Shown here in pieces: positions 17,389 through 25,681 of a stretch of 64,000 bases of DNA. The stretch lies in contig NZ_RIAV01000010.1 of NCBI RefSeq assembly GCF_003852715.1, positions 1 through 64,000 on the forward strand, read 5' to 3'. This DNA is from Ectobacillus antri (GTDB lineage Bacteria; Bacillota; Bacilli; Bacillales; Bacillaceae_G). The notes beneath the pieces are model-generated. The model searched no databases. It was not told the DNA's origin and saw nothing but the letters and a program-made list of their open reading frames with translations. How positions within the stretch are numbered: position 1 is the stretch's first letter; every line of letters starts with the position of its first letter. The translations under genes were made by a program, and so were the position numbers.

Positions 17389-18608
17389 AAAAGAAGCGCA
17401 CAGAGTTTTATAAACGAATAGATGAATTTTGGCCAGATTTATATGGAGAGGCATATGCGTTATTTGATGTTTTATTAATGAGTAATAAAGAGAAGCAAAA
17501 GATCGCTGAGGCATCTTGGCGAGTAGGAAAACTCTTTTTTAAAACGGCAACTTTACTGCGAAATTTAGATGATGCCACACTTATTACTATGTCATATCCA
17601 AAGGAAGCCTTAGCTTTTATTAAAATGGTAGCTCCTTTACCAGAATCTGTTATTGCTCGTATTGATTTTGTAGAGCATGCAGGTACATATAAGGTAATGG
17701 AATTAAATGCAGACACGCCCACCTTCATTAAGGAATTATTTCATGTTAACAGACTTGTATGCACGTATTTTAATTATGAAGATGTAAATCATGGAGAAGA
17801 AGTTCGTTTAAAAGAAGCTGTACATACGGCGATTACGACCTGCATACAAACTGCAGGAACCGCTGATCCTTACGTAGTATTTACAGCACACCAAGAAAAT
17901 ATTGAAGATCGATTTACCGCTTTATATCTGCAAAAATTATATGAAGGAAAATCTTCTTTTGTGCCGCTAGAGGAGTTGCAAATTATTGAGGGAGAAGGTC
18001 TGTTTGATGAGTCCGGTAAAAAAATTGATATCTTATACAGACAAACCTTTCCAATAGAAAGCCTTTTGCTAGATCGAGATACAGAAGGAAATCCCATTGG
18101 GCAGATGCTTTTACAATTGGTATTAACTAAAAAATTGCAACTGATTAATCCCCCATCAGCTTTTTTATTGCAAAATAAAGCTGTACAAGCTGTAATTTGG
18201 GGACTATACGAGGAAAGGCACCCATTCTTTACTGAGGAGGAGCATAGGTGGATTGGTGAGTATATGCTACCTACCTATCTAGAAGCAGACGCCTTTTTAG
18301 AGAAAGGCATCCCTTATGTTAAAAAGCCGACGTTTGGTCGGGAAGGTGATACAGTTGAAGTGTATGACAAAAAGGGAAGAATAGAGTTGGCAGATGCACA
18401 GCAATCTTACGCCGACTATGGTTTCATATATCAGCAATATATAGAATTACCGAAAGTAGAGGTAGATGTAAACGGCGAAAAAAAATGGCTTCATAAAATG
18501 TTTGGAAGCTTTTTGTTGCAAGGGACAGCAAGTGCGATTGGGTGTCGCGTTGGAGGAAAGATTACAAATAATTTATCTTATTATCTGCCAGTTGGAATTC
18601 CAAAATAA
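17385..18608 (+). CDS. Glutathionylspermidine-synthase-like ATP-grasp ligase (YgiC/YjfC type)
   Basis: A 407-residue cytoplasmic enzyme with the C-terminal synthetase fold of glutathionylspermidine synthase but without its amidase domain. Seen are FWPDLYGEAYAL at the N-terminus, the ELNADTPTF substrate/Mg block (about residue 105), KPTFGREGDTVEV for ATP binding (about residue 305), and a C-terminal VGGKITNNLSYYLPVGI. Family members form amide bonds using ATP. Bacillaceae generally lack glutathione, so the acceptor is probably something else. ATGA overlap with the lipoprotein gene implies coupled translation. Confidence 0.85.
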   Translation: MKKKRTEFYKRIDEFWPDLYGEAYALFDVLLMSNKEKQKIAEASWRVGKLFFKTATLLRNLDDATLITMSYPKEALAFIKMVAPLPESVIARIDFVEHAGTYKVMELNADTPTFIKELFHVNRLVCTYFNYEDVNHGEEVRLKEAVHTAITTCIQTAGTADPYVVFTAHQENIEDRFTALYLQKLYEGKSSFVPLEELQIIEGEGLFDESGKKIDILYRQTFPIESLLLDRDTEGNPIGQMLLQLVLTKKLQLINPPSAFLLQNKAVQAVIWGLYEERHPFFTEEEHRWIGEYMLPTYLEADAFLEKGIPYVKKPTFGREGDTVEVYDKKGRIELADAQQSYADYGFIYQQYIELPKVEVDVNGEKKWLHKMFGSFLLQGTASAIGCRVGGKITNNLSYYLPVGIPK

Positions 18609-18633
18609 AAACGTGCGATTTCGCACGTTTTTT
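18607..18633 (+). terminator. Terminator of the ligase gene
   Basis: AAAAACGTGCGA-ttt-CGCACGTTTTTT directly after the stop codon. Confidence 0.9.
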
Positions 18634-18694
18634 ATTCTTTATACGCCTCAAAAACCTCAGTCATATGAAGCTAAGCAATCTAATTTTATTTTTC

Positions 18695-19309
18695 TTACAT
18701 CCATTCTGCAATTTGATCGAGCTTCATACGAGCAGACGGATGACCTGGTACACTTGCTTCACCAATTGTAATAAGCATAACAGGTATGTAACGAGAAGGG
18801 ATTTGGAAGGTTTCAATAAATTGCGCCGCATTATAACCACCAATTGGACAAGTGTCCCAGCCTTTGGCTTTGGCAGCTAGCATAAATTGCATAGCTGCTA
18901 GAGAAGCGTTACAAACAGCAGCTTCGCGAGCATATTGAGAATTGCTGTAGGCTCCCGCTACATTAGCTGCCAACTTATCTTTTGCTTCTTTGGTCATAAA
19001 TCCTTGTACAACTAATGGCCCAAATACTTCATCTACGTTTTTTTGAGCTTCTAAGTCTCCTAAGACTGCTATAACAGCAGATGCATCGCGGATTTGCTGT
19101 TGATTGTATGCAATTGGATACAATTTCTCTTGAATGTCTTTGTCTTGAAATACGAGAAATTTCCAATGCTGCAAATTCCATGCAGATGGCGCTTTACCTG
19201 CAGCCAGCAGTAATTCGCTTAGTTCTTCTTTTGATATTGCTTTTTCAGGATTGTACGCGCGAGTTGATGTGCGCTCATTCATTACGGTAAAAAAATCTTT
19301 TGTTGTCAT
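18695..19309 (-). CDS. Nitroreductase-family FMN oxidoreductase
   Basis: A 204-residue nitroreductase similar in size and motifs to B. subtilis YdgI/YodC. The FMN-binding start RTSTRAYNPEKAIS and APSAWNLQHWKF are seen, as is the C-terminal AKAKGWDTCPIGGYN. Such enzymes use NAD(P)H to reduce nitroaromatics, quinones or flavins. GGAGG lies about 10 nt before the ATG. The promoter carries an inverted repeat at 19342-19360, suggesting control by a redox- or quinone-responsive repressor encoded elsewhere. Confidence 0.9.
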   Translation of the reverse strand: MTTKDFFTVMNERTSTRAYNPEKAISKEELSELLLAAGKAPSAWNLQHWKFLVFQDKDIQEKLYPIAYNQQQIRDASAVIAVLGDLEAQKNVDEVFGPLVVQGFMTKEAKDKLAANVAGAYSNSQYAREAAVCNASLAAMQFMLAAKAKGWDTCPIGGYNAAQFIETFQIPSRYIPVMLITIGEASVPGHPSARMKLDQIAEWM

Positions 19310-19341
19310 TCTTTTTTGCCTCCGTAAGCTTCTATTACTAA

Positions 19342-19398
19342 TACTTACATTTAGTAAGTAAGGATTATAAGATACAACATTATTCTGTATAGTGTCAA
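19342..19398 (-). promoter_or_regulatory. Nitroreductase promoter with HxlR/MarR-like operator
   Basis: On the minus strand a perfect TTGACA (19398-19393) is followed after 18 bp by TATCTT, with TATAAT 4 bp further. Immediately downstream is a perfect inverted repeat TACTTAC-attta-GTAAGTA (19342-19360). The symmetric TACTTAC half-sites resemble operators of HxlR-type (YodB-like) repressors that control nitroreductase genes in Bacillus. Confidence 0.6.
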
Positions 19399-19569
19399 GC
19401 TTTTTGCTCTTGCTAGTTAGTATGTCCGAAATATCATGAAAGTAGGAGAGGTGAGCCCTTTTTGCAAAATGAGGGATATTTGCACAAACTTATCTGTATG
19501 AAGGCTCATACAATACATAGGTAAAACAATAGGAGGTTCCGAACGCGTAAAGTGAGGGACAGACGCAAA

Positions 19570-20856
19570 ATGAAAATTCTACATTTTTTATTAAACAATA
19601 CAATTTTTCAAAATCTACTACATGATCTTAAAGTAAATGTTCTATTTGTTGGGCAGGATACAGACGCATTACTATTGACAAAGAATTTGCAACCCAATTG
19701 TTTATTCATTGTTGATAATATACATGATGGCCATATGTTATGTGAGGCAGTACAGCCGGAACTTATTATTTTGGATATTTCAACTAATCAAGTACACGAA
19801 TTTATCGAGAAAATAAGTAGTCCTTCAAATGTTATTGTTATTCTGCAAGAGCGTACAGCAGCTACCTTTTCTTTGTTTGACAGTGGTGTTCGCTATTTCA
19901 TTACACCTCCTGTTACACCTGAAAATTTATTAGCAGCAATCCAAAAAAACTTGTATGAACTAACACTACAAAGAGAATTAGATGCACAAAAAGATGTAGT
20001 GCGTGGCTTACTAGAATTTCAACAAGATATGTTACTTTTTGTAGAAGATGATGAACTAATGGATTGTAACCAAAATTTTCTACAATTTTTCGGTTATGAC
20101 AATATTAGTGACTTTCGAGACAGCAATGAGGTTGTTGCCGATCATTTTTTAGATGCAAGAGGGTATTATTTCCCTGTTAATAAATGGGATTGGATAGAAG
20201 ATTGTCTACAAGAACCTAGAAAAGTAAAAATGAAAAGTGCCTGGGGAGCAGAGTATATTTTTCTTCTTCGTGCTTCTGGTCTACCAGAGGATGGTACGCG
20301 GTTCATTCTTATCTTTAATGATATCACTGTCATTGAAAAACAAGAGATTGAAGCTCAGAAAATGGTAACGATGGATGTGTTGACTACAGCTTGTAACGCT
20401 TATAAATTTCAGGTTTTATTTGCGGAAGAATGGGAAAAAGGCTTTTTAAATGGCACTGTGTTTTCTCTTGTGTTGTTTGATTTAGATGAATTAAGGGATA
20501 TTAATAATAAATACGGTAAAGACAGTGGAGATCTTGTGCTCGCACAATTGGGTGAACTGATTACTGCACATTTACATTCAAAAGATATCTTCGCAAGATT
20601 AGAGGAAGATACCTTTGCGTTACTTTTTCCTGCAACGACAGAGCGTGAAGCTTTTCAAAGAGCAGAGCAGCTACGGTTTTTTATTGAGACCAAAAAGTTT
20701 ACAGGTGTACCTCGTTTAACAGCGAGTTTTGGTGTTGCAATGTATAAAAGTGGAGTAACGCGAGAAATATTAATGGGGCGTGCAAAAGCAGCTTTGAAGG
20801 AAGCAAAATACAAAGGTAAGAATCAGGTATGTTTATATAAAAACAGAAGAGATTAA
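19570..20856 (+). CDS. Receiver-like/PAS/degenerate GGDEF signalling protein
   Basis: About 428 residues. The N-terminal ~125 residues look like a receiver-type fold (LIILDIS, then IVILQERTA), followed by a PAS-like region (GLLEFQQDMLLFVEDDELMDCNQNFLQFFGY) and a C-terminal GGDEF domain (LFDLDELRDINNKYG...GD). The signature is EEDTF at residues 345-349 instead of GGDEF, so diguanylate cyclase activity is unlikely; it may bind nucleotide or act as a sensor. The start is uncertain: ATG 19570 is used here, GTG 19552 is possible; AGGAGG lies further upstream. A terminator follows. Confidence 0.8.
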   Translation: MKILHFLLNNTIFQNLLHDLKVNVLFVGQDTDALLLTKNLQPNCLFIVDNIHDGHMLCEAVQPELIILDISTNQVHEFIEKISSPSNVIVILQERTAATFSLFDSGVRYFITPPVTPENLLAAIQKNLYELTLQRELDAQKDVVRGLLEFQQDMLLFVEDDELMDCNQNFLQFFGYDNISDFRDSNEVVADHFLDARGYYFPVNKWDWIEDCLQEPRKVKMKSAWGAEYIFLLRASGLPEDGTRFILIFNDITVIEKQEIEAQKMVTMDVLTTACNAYKFQVLFAEEWEKGFLNGTVFSLVLFDLDELRDINNKYGKDSGDLVLAQLGELITAHLHSKDIFARLEEDTFALLFPATTEREAFQRAEQLRFFIETKKFTGVPRLTASFGVAMYKSGVTREILMGRAKAALKEAKYKGKNQVCLYKNRRD

Positions 20857-20862
20857 ATATTT

Positions 20863-20886
20863 CGCAACTTATGTTGCGTTTTTTTT
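20863..20886 (+). terminator. Terminator of the GGDEF-like gene
   Basis: CGCAAC-ttat-GTTGCG followed by eight T. Confidence 0.88.
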
Positions 20887-21027
20887 GTTTATTTGGATAA
20901 TAGAAGAGGGCGTGTGTTGGATTAAACCAACCAGGACGGCCAAATGAAAAAAAGATAGTACGCATTTCGTGTATTTTAAATGAATGAAGAACAGTACTTC
21001 ATCCAGAATAGAAAGGAAGTAGAAGTA

Positions 21028-21894
21028 ATGGAAACAATCGGGTTTATTGGAACAGGTGTAATGGGAGCTAGTATGGTTCAACATCTATTGCGGGGGGGAT
21101 ATGACGTAATAGTATATAATCGCACGAAAGAAAAGGCAATGGCATTGGTGGAGAAGGGAGCTGTTTGGGCTAATACTCCGCAAGAATTAGCAGAACAAGC
21201 AAGTGTTATCATGACAATGGTTGGTTATCCTCATGATGTGGAACAGTTATATATAGGGGACAATGGAATATTAACACATGCTCAACCGGGCAGTATTTGT
21301 ATTGACTTTACAACATCTACCCCAACTCTAGCTGAAAACTTATATAAGCAAGCGAAAGAAAAAAATATACACATGTTAGATGCGCCTGTTTCTGGGGGCG
21401 ATATTGGTGCAAGAGAAGCAAAGCTCGCTATTATGGTGGGAGGAGATGCTGAAGTATTTGAGAGGATTTTACCATTGCTACAGCTGTTAGGAACAAACAT
21501 TGTGTTACAAGGTGAAGCGGGAAGTGGGCAGCATACAAAAATGTGTAATCAAATTGCCATTGCTTCTAATATGATTGGTGTATGCGAGGCAATTGCATAT
21601 GCAAAGCAAGCAGGTTTGTCTCCTGAACAGGTGCTAAAAAGTATTTCTACAGGAGCTGCGGGAAGTTGGTCATTAAGTAATCTCGCACCGCGTATGATGA
21701 AAGGAGATTTTGCGCCAGGCTTTTATATTAAGCACTTTATTAAAGATATGAAGATTGCATTAGAAGAAGCAGAGCGTATGAATTTATCCTTACCGGGTTT
21801 AGCGATGGCAAAAGCAATGTATGAGGAATTAGCTGCTCGTGGAAAAGAAAATGATGGTACGCAAGCGCTTTATACAACGTATATACAGAGATAA
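21028..21894 (+). CDS. ykwC: 3-hydroxyisobutyrate-dehydrogenase-family oxidoreductase
   Basis: A 288-residue NAD(P)-dependent beta-hydroxyacid dehydrogenase, the same length as B. subtilis YkwC. The Rossmann motif is GFIGTGVMGASM, the substrate-binding loop is DAPVSGGDIGA, and the catalytic Lys lies in GSGQHTKMCNQ. The family oxidises 3-hydroxy acids; this member's substrate is not established. ATG 21028 follows GAAAGGAAG. It is flanked by terminators and appears monocistronic. Confidence 0.9.
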   Translation: METIGFIGTGVMGASMVQHLLRGGYDVIVYNRTKEKAMALVEKGAVWANTPQELAEQASVIMTMVGYPHDVEQLYIGDNGILTHAQPGSICIDFTTSTPTLAENLYKQAKEKNIHMLDAPVSGGDIGAREAKLAIMVGGDAEVFERILPLLQLLGTNIVLQGEAGSGQHTKMCNQIAIASNMIGVCEAIAYAKQAGLSPEQVLKSISTGAAGSWSLSNLAPRMMKGDFAPGFYIKHFIKDMKIALEEAERMNLSLPGLAMAKAMYEELAARGKENDGTQALYTTYIQR

Positions 21895-21941
21895 CGCATT
21901 ATATTTCCAAGAATTGTTTAGTGTTTTAGACGAACATAAGT

Positions 21942-21974
21942 AAAAAGAAACGGGTCAAAGCCCGTTTCTTTTTA
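21942..21974 (+). terminator. ykwC terminator
   Basis: AAAAAGAAACGGG pairs with CCCGTTTCTTTTT. Confidence 0.9.
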
Positions 21975-22054
21975 TATTGACTTTGTTAGAAGTATTGCAT
22001 TACAGATGCAAATTGTCTCCTAAGATCTCACTAAACTTCACCGTAATTTTTATA

Positions 22055-22318
22055 TTATGAGCGTTCGGATTCAGGTTGAACCGGAAGAGAAACCAATTCT
22101 CCGATGATACGTTTGTTGGTAGCTGTGGTTCTCTTAACGAGATACAACAAAAACAAAAAAGAAATGGGGATGGATATATATATACCGAACAGAAGAGCGC
22201 TTACAATACAGGAAACGAAACCATATATGCCAATTTCAAATTGCTCACGAAGTAATCCGAAAATGGCTGGGAATATACCGCATATCATACCAATTATGAG
22301 GGATATAATCATATTCAT
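22055..22318 (-). CDS. Small membrane protein, unknown function
   Basis: An 87-residue protein with two or three hydrophobic segments (IISLIIGMICGIFPAIFGLL, and a long second stretch with SALLFGIYISIPISFLFLLYLV) and a polar C-terminus. AGGAGG lies 8 nt before the ATG, which supports a real gene. No family is recognised. It stands alone between ykwC and the methionine-salvage genes. Confidence 0.65.
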   Translation of the reverse strand: MNMIISLIIGMICGIFPAIFGLLREQFEIGIYGFVSCIVSALLFGIYISIPISFLFLLYLVKRTTATNKRIIGELVSLPVQPESERS

Positions 22319-22439
22319 CTTAAATCCTCCTCTTTAAATAACAGCTCTTATATCTAGTATAGTCGTGAAGTTCAAAAAATTTACACAAAACGTTCACAAA
22401 ATAGACAAAAGTAGTGGATGAGAGGAGGTGATATGCATA

Positions 22440-22466
22440 AAAAAACCTGCGCTAGATGCGCAAGCT
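22440..22466 (-). terminator. Terminator of the mtnWXBD operon
   Basis: On the minus strand CTTGCGC-atcta-GCGCAGG is followed by TTTTTTT just after mtnD. Outer inverted bases (TATGCATAAAA/TTTTATGCATA) extend over the mtnD stop codon. Confidence 0.8.
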
Positions 22467-22467
22467 T

Positions 22468-22983
22468 TTATGCATAAATGGGAACCCAGCCTTCAGTCGT
22501 AACGAAAATCCGTACCGCAACAACTTGACGATCTTCCATTAATGTAAAGTAGTGACGAACATTTTCAGGCACAGAAATTAAGTCTCCTGGTTGTAGTTCT
22601 ACATCAAAGAATCGGCCGTCTGTACCTTGGATGACGAAGATGCCGTGTCCGCTAACGATGAAGCGAACTTCATCATCTGTATGATGATGTTCACGTTGGA
22701 AGTTTTGTAAAAGCTGCTCTAAGTTTGGTGTGCTCTGTGATAAGGAAATTACATCGCTTGCTTGATAGCCGCGTCGAGCAGATATATCGGCAATTTCAGT
22801 AGCAAAAGTATCCAAAATTTCTTGTTTGTTCTCATCTGTTAAAGCAAAGTTTTCTTGCAAATGCGTTGGCAATTTGTCGATATCCCATTTTTCATAGATA
22901 ACGCCTTGTGATTCCAAGAATGAAACAACCTCAGCATCTGTTTCGATACGTGTATTTATTTCATGAATGCGAATTTGTGCCAT
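22468..22983 (-). CDS. mtnD: Acireductone dioxygenase
   Basis: MtnD cleaves the acireductone of the methionine salvage pathway; the Fe2+ form gives the methionine precursor 2-keto-4-methylthiobutyrate. The 171-residue cupin shows the metal-binding [15 protein letters not shown] (His, His, Glu) and a later His in ENVRHYF. AAGGAGG lies before the ATG. It overlaps mtnB by 23 bp and is the last gene of the SAM-riboswitch-controlled mtnWXBD operon. Confidence 0.95.
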   Translation of the reverse strand: MAQIRIHEINTRIETDAEVVSFLESQGVIYEKWDIDKLPTHLQENFALTDENKQEILDTFATEIADISARRGYQASDVISLSQSTPNLEQLLQNFQREHHHTDDEVRFIVSGHGIFVIQGTDGRFFDVELQPGDLISVPENVRHYFTLMEDRQVVAVRIFVTTEGWVPIYA

Positions 22984-23590
22984 GATAAGCTCCTCCTTGT
23001 AATGAACATAATTTTAAGTGAAAACGAAATAAAAACTCGTATGCTTCTAAACGTCTCTTGGCATCAAAACCATTTTTCCCCCATACTGTAATGCCATGGT
23101 TTCGAATGAGCACAGCACCTGTATCTCCTGTGATATGAGGAAGAAAAGTTTCACCAAGAAGAGGAATGTCAGCATAGTTTTCAATAATAGGAATTGTAAT
23201 TTTTGCTCCTTCTTCCCATATATCAAGTGCTTTAATAATCTCTTGATTGCCAATTGTTACTTCATGCTCGTATAGAGAAGAGATAACATTGTTTTCTATC
23301 GTATGAACATGTAGGACACAGCCAGCTTTAGTTTGATTATAGATATGAACATGTAAAAGCGTTTCTGCTGAGGGACGCAAATGGGTCTCTTCTATCGCAC
23401 GACCGGTCTTATCTACTAAAAGAAAATCTTCCGGAGTTATTTTGGTTTTATCTTTCCCACTAGCTGTAATGAGAAATTGAAGCGGCTCATCACTTACTTT
23501 TATAGAAATATTGCCGCTTGTTGCGGGGAACCAGTCTTTAGCGGCTAAATCTTTTTTTATTTCACTCAACTCGTTCCAATATTGTTTCAT
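22961..23590 (-). CDS. mtnB: Methylthioribulose-1-phosphate dehydratase
   Basis: MtnB dehydrates 5-methylthioribulose 1-phosphate in methionine salvage. The 209-residue class II aldolase-fold protein has the family blocks [27 protein letters not shown] with zinc-ligand histidines in LHVH, and [10 protein letters not shown]. An AGGGGTG site precedes the ATG. It overlaps mtnX by 29 bp at its start and mtnD by 23 bp at its end, indicating tight translational coupling. Confidence 0.94.
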   Translation of the reverse strand: MKQYWNELSEIKKDLAAKDWFPATSGNISIKVSDEPLQFLITASGKDKTKITPEDFLLVDKTGRAIEETHLRPSAETLLHVHIYNQTKAGCVLHVHTIENNVISSLYEHEVTIGNQEIIKALDIWEEGAKITIPIIENYADIPLLGETFLPHITGDTGAVLIRNHGITVWGKNGFDAKRRLEAYEFLFRFHLKLCSLQGGAYHGTNSHS

Positions 23591-24245
23591 GTTGCACCCC
23601 TAATCTCTGAAGCAAGTAATCTTGAATATCGTAAAACGTTTCGAATGGTATGCAAGGTATCTCAAGTTCATTACATTTTGTTAGTAAAAAGTCACGTGCG
23701 AAGACGAGGTCGGCCTGTTTAGCGGCCTGTAAATCTGTAATGGAGTCACCGATGATAATTTTAAGCGCATTCTTTTTACCAAGTCTTCTAAGAAGAGAAG
23801 GCTTGCAAAGACCGCAATCGTTTTCGCAAGCTTTGTCACAAGCATGAACCCAATCTATACGTATGTGAGAACCTGAGAAATCAGTTGCGTTACAATAAAT
23901 TTGTTCCTGTGAAACTGACGTTTCCAATAGTGGGTGTACAAAAAAGTCCATACCTCCTGAAATAACATAAAATTCCAGTTCGTACCTTTGAGTAAAAGCT
24001 ATAAACTCTTTAAAGCCTGCTCTAATTCGCGCTTTTTGCTGCAGGAAATGAATAATATCATGTTTTAACTCTGTTGAAAGAAGCTGAAACATTTGACTTA
24101 CACCATCTCGGATAGAAAGATCTTGGGATAATACTTTATTTTTGATGTCTTCTGTTTGAGGTGGCCCAAATTCCTTCATAATCGCGACGATATTGTCTGT
24201 TTCAGTAATTGTTCCATCAAAGTCGCAAAAGATTTGAATCGTCAT
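23562..24245 (-). CDS. mtnX: 2-hydroxy-3-keto-5-methylthiopentenyl-1-phosphate phosphatase
   Basis: MtnX is the HAD phosphatase that follows MtnW and produces the acireductone substrate of MtnD. Motif I is FCDFDGTIT near the N-terminus, motif [11 protein letters not shown] and motif [15 protein letters not shown] 24245 follows AGAGGTGA, giving 227 residues; it overlaps the mtnW stop by 4 bp (ATGA). The separate MtnW plus MtnX arrangement is the Bacillus type, replacing the fused MtnC enolase-phosphatase of other bacteria. Confidence 0.94.
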   Translation of the reverse strand: MTIQIFCDFDGTITETDNIVAIMKEFGPPQTEDIKNKVLSQDLSIRDGVSQMFQLLSTELKHDIIHFLQQKARIRAGFKEFIAFTQRYELEFYVISGGMDFFVHPLLETSVSQEQIYCNATDFSGSHIRIDWVHACDKACENDCGLCKPSLLRRLGKKNALKIIIGDSITDLQAAKQADLVFARDFLLTKCNELEIPCIPFETFYDIQDYLLQRLGVQHETILERVE

Positions 24246-25480
24246 ATTTTCACCTCTTCGGAAGGGTTTCCCCATAAATACAAGGCTTTTTGCAGAGCAT
24301 CATCTTTGTACTGACTTAGTGGTATGCCTTGAAGAGTTGCGTCGATTGCTGCTCGGAAGGAGCGCCCACCCGCCGCTGCGCCGTCTGGGTGACCATGTAC
24401 CCCGCCGCCTGCGTTGATAATGGAGTCTAGGCCAAAATCGCTAATTAGAAGCGGAACGAGTCCCGGATGAATACCTGCAGATGGCACAGGAAATGTTTGT
24501 TTATAAGTGGCAGGTTCTTTCAGAAATTGGGCGATTTGCAGAGCGTCTTTTCTATTTAGGGCGACACTGCCATATGGCGACGGAAACAAGGAGAAATCTG
24601 CACCGCATAGGCGAAGCAATTTTCCAAGTAAAAGCGGTGTTGAAATACCATAAAACTCCGACGAGGTTAGGGCACCGCTAACAGCAGGATGGGCCATAAT
24701 TGGAATAGTGATATCCTTGTCTTCTGCCAGTGACTGCAAAACGTCAAGACCGTAAGCAAAGACATTAAATAAAAGTACATCAGCACCGGCTTCTACCGCG
24801 CGCTTTGCTTTCTCTCTTAAATCGAATGTGCGCCCTGATAAGTTAACAGCATACAGCGTCTTTGTTCCTTGCGTTTCATATATCTCTTGTAAAACTTCTT
24901 TGCCTGCTGTAATGCGTTTCGTAAAAGGAGTTAAGGGATTATCAAATAAGATTTCATCATCTTTGACTAAATCGACACCTCCTAAGGCTTGCTCTTTTAG
25001 CTGTTCTTTTAAAAATGACAAGTCGCGTCCGAGTACGCCTTTAAAAATGCTCATAAGAAGTGGTCGATCATGTACATTCACAAGCGTCCGAATTCCGTCT
25101 ATTCCAAACTTAGGTCCAGGAAAAGCAGCTAAGATGTCGTCAGAAAATGTGACGTCGACAAGTTTGATTTCGCCATCCATTGAAAGTTTTCCAAATACTG
25201 TTGTTAAAATTGCCGGTAGGTCAGGAGAAAAGTTTAGGCTTGGATAATGAATTTTAACTAGTCCGCGTGTGACCGGCTTACCGAGATAAGCATCAGCTTG
25301 TTCATCCGGCTCCAATTCTTCGATACTGATAATAGTTCCTTTATATTTTTTTAGTTGTTGTTGCTCTAATAAGGGTAAATCGGTCCAAGATCCTACTGTG
25401 AGACCAAGTGCGATTCCCTCCGCTTTCTTTATTAAATTATGTTGCTTGTCGTGTATGAAGTATGTAGCAGTTACGCCCAT
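24242..25480 (-). CDS. mtnW: 2,3-diketo-5-methylthiopentyl-1-phosphate enolase (RuBisCO-like)
   Basis: MtnW is a RuBisCO-like protein that enolises the diketo intermediate of methionine salvage. The 412-residue protein keeps the metal-centre loop [12 protein letters not shown] with the lysine that is carbamylated in the family, [14 protein letters not shown] and [17 protein letters not shown] precedes the ATG. It is the first gene of mtnWXBD, downstream of a SAM-I riboswitch and terminator. Confidence 0.95.
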   Translation of the reverse strand: MGVTATYFIHDKQHNLIKKAEGIALGLTVGSWTDLPLLEQQQLKKYKGTIISIEELEPDEQADAYLGKPVTRGLVKIHYPSLNFSPDLPAILTTVFGKLSMDGEIKLVDVTFSDDILAAFPGPKFGIDGIRTLVNVHDRPLLMSIFKGVLGRDLSFLKEQLKEQALGGVDLVKDDEILFDNPLTPFTKRITAGKEVLQEIYETQGTKTLYAVNLSGRTFDLREKAKRAVEAGADVLLFNVFAYGLDVLQSLAEDKDITIPIMAHPAVSGALTSSEFYGISTPLLLGKLLRLCGADFSLFPSPYGSVALNRKDALQIAQFLKEPATYKQTFPVPSAGIHPGLVPLLISDFGLDSIINAGGGVHGHPDGAAAGGRSFRAAIDATLQGIPLSQYKDDALQKALYLWGNPSEEVKI

Positions 25481-25498
25481 TATGATTCCTCCTCAATA

Positions 25499-25530
25499 AA
25501 AAAACCTCTCGACAAGGAGAGGTTTTTTTC
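25499..25530 (-). terminator. SAM-riboswitch terminator before mtnW
   Basis: AACCTCTC pairs with GAGAGGTT, followed on the minus strand by TTTTTTT; it lies between the aptamer and mtnW. Confidence 0.9.
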
Positions 25531-25534
25531 TGCA

Positions 25535-25636
25535 TCCTTATCTTTCAGCATTATGCTGCGAGAATTAGCACCGTGCTTACTAGGTAAGTCGGTTGCCGGG
25601 CTTCATCGGGCTCGTCCCTCCGCCTGCTCTTGATAA
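25535..25636 (-). promoter_or_regulatory. SAM-I (S-box) riboswitch of mtnWXBD
   Basis: The minus strand shows the S-box core: closing TTATC/GATAA arms, GAGGGACGAGCCCGATGA, then GCCCGGCAACC and GGTGCTAATTC. With SAM bound, the downstream terminator is expected to form and shut off mtnWXBD. It begins about 45 nt after the mtnE stop codon, so mtnE read-through would also pass through it. Confidence 0.95.
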
Positions 25637-25681
25637 AATGGCTTTATATTTTTTGAATAATTGGATTTTCGCAAAAAAAAG

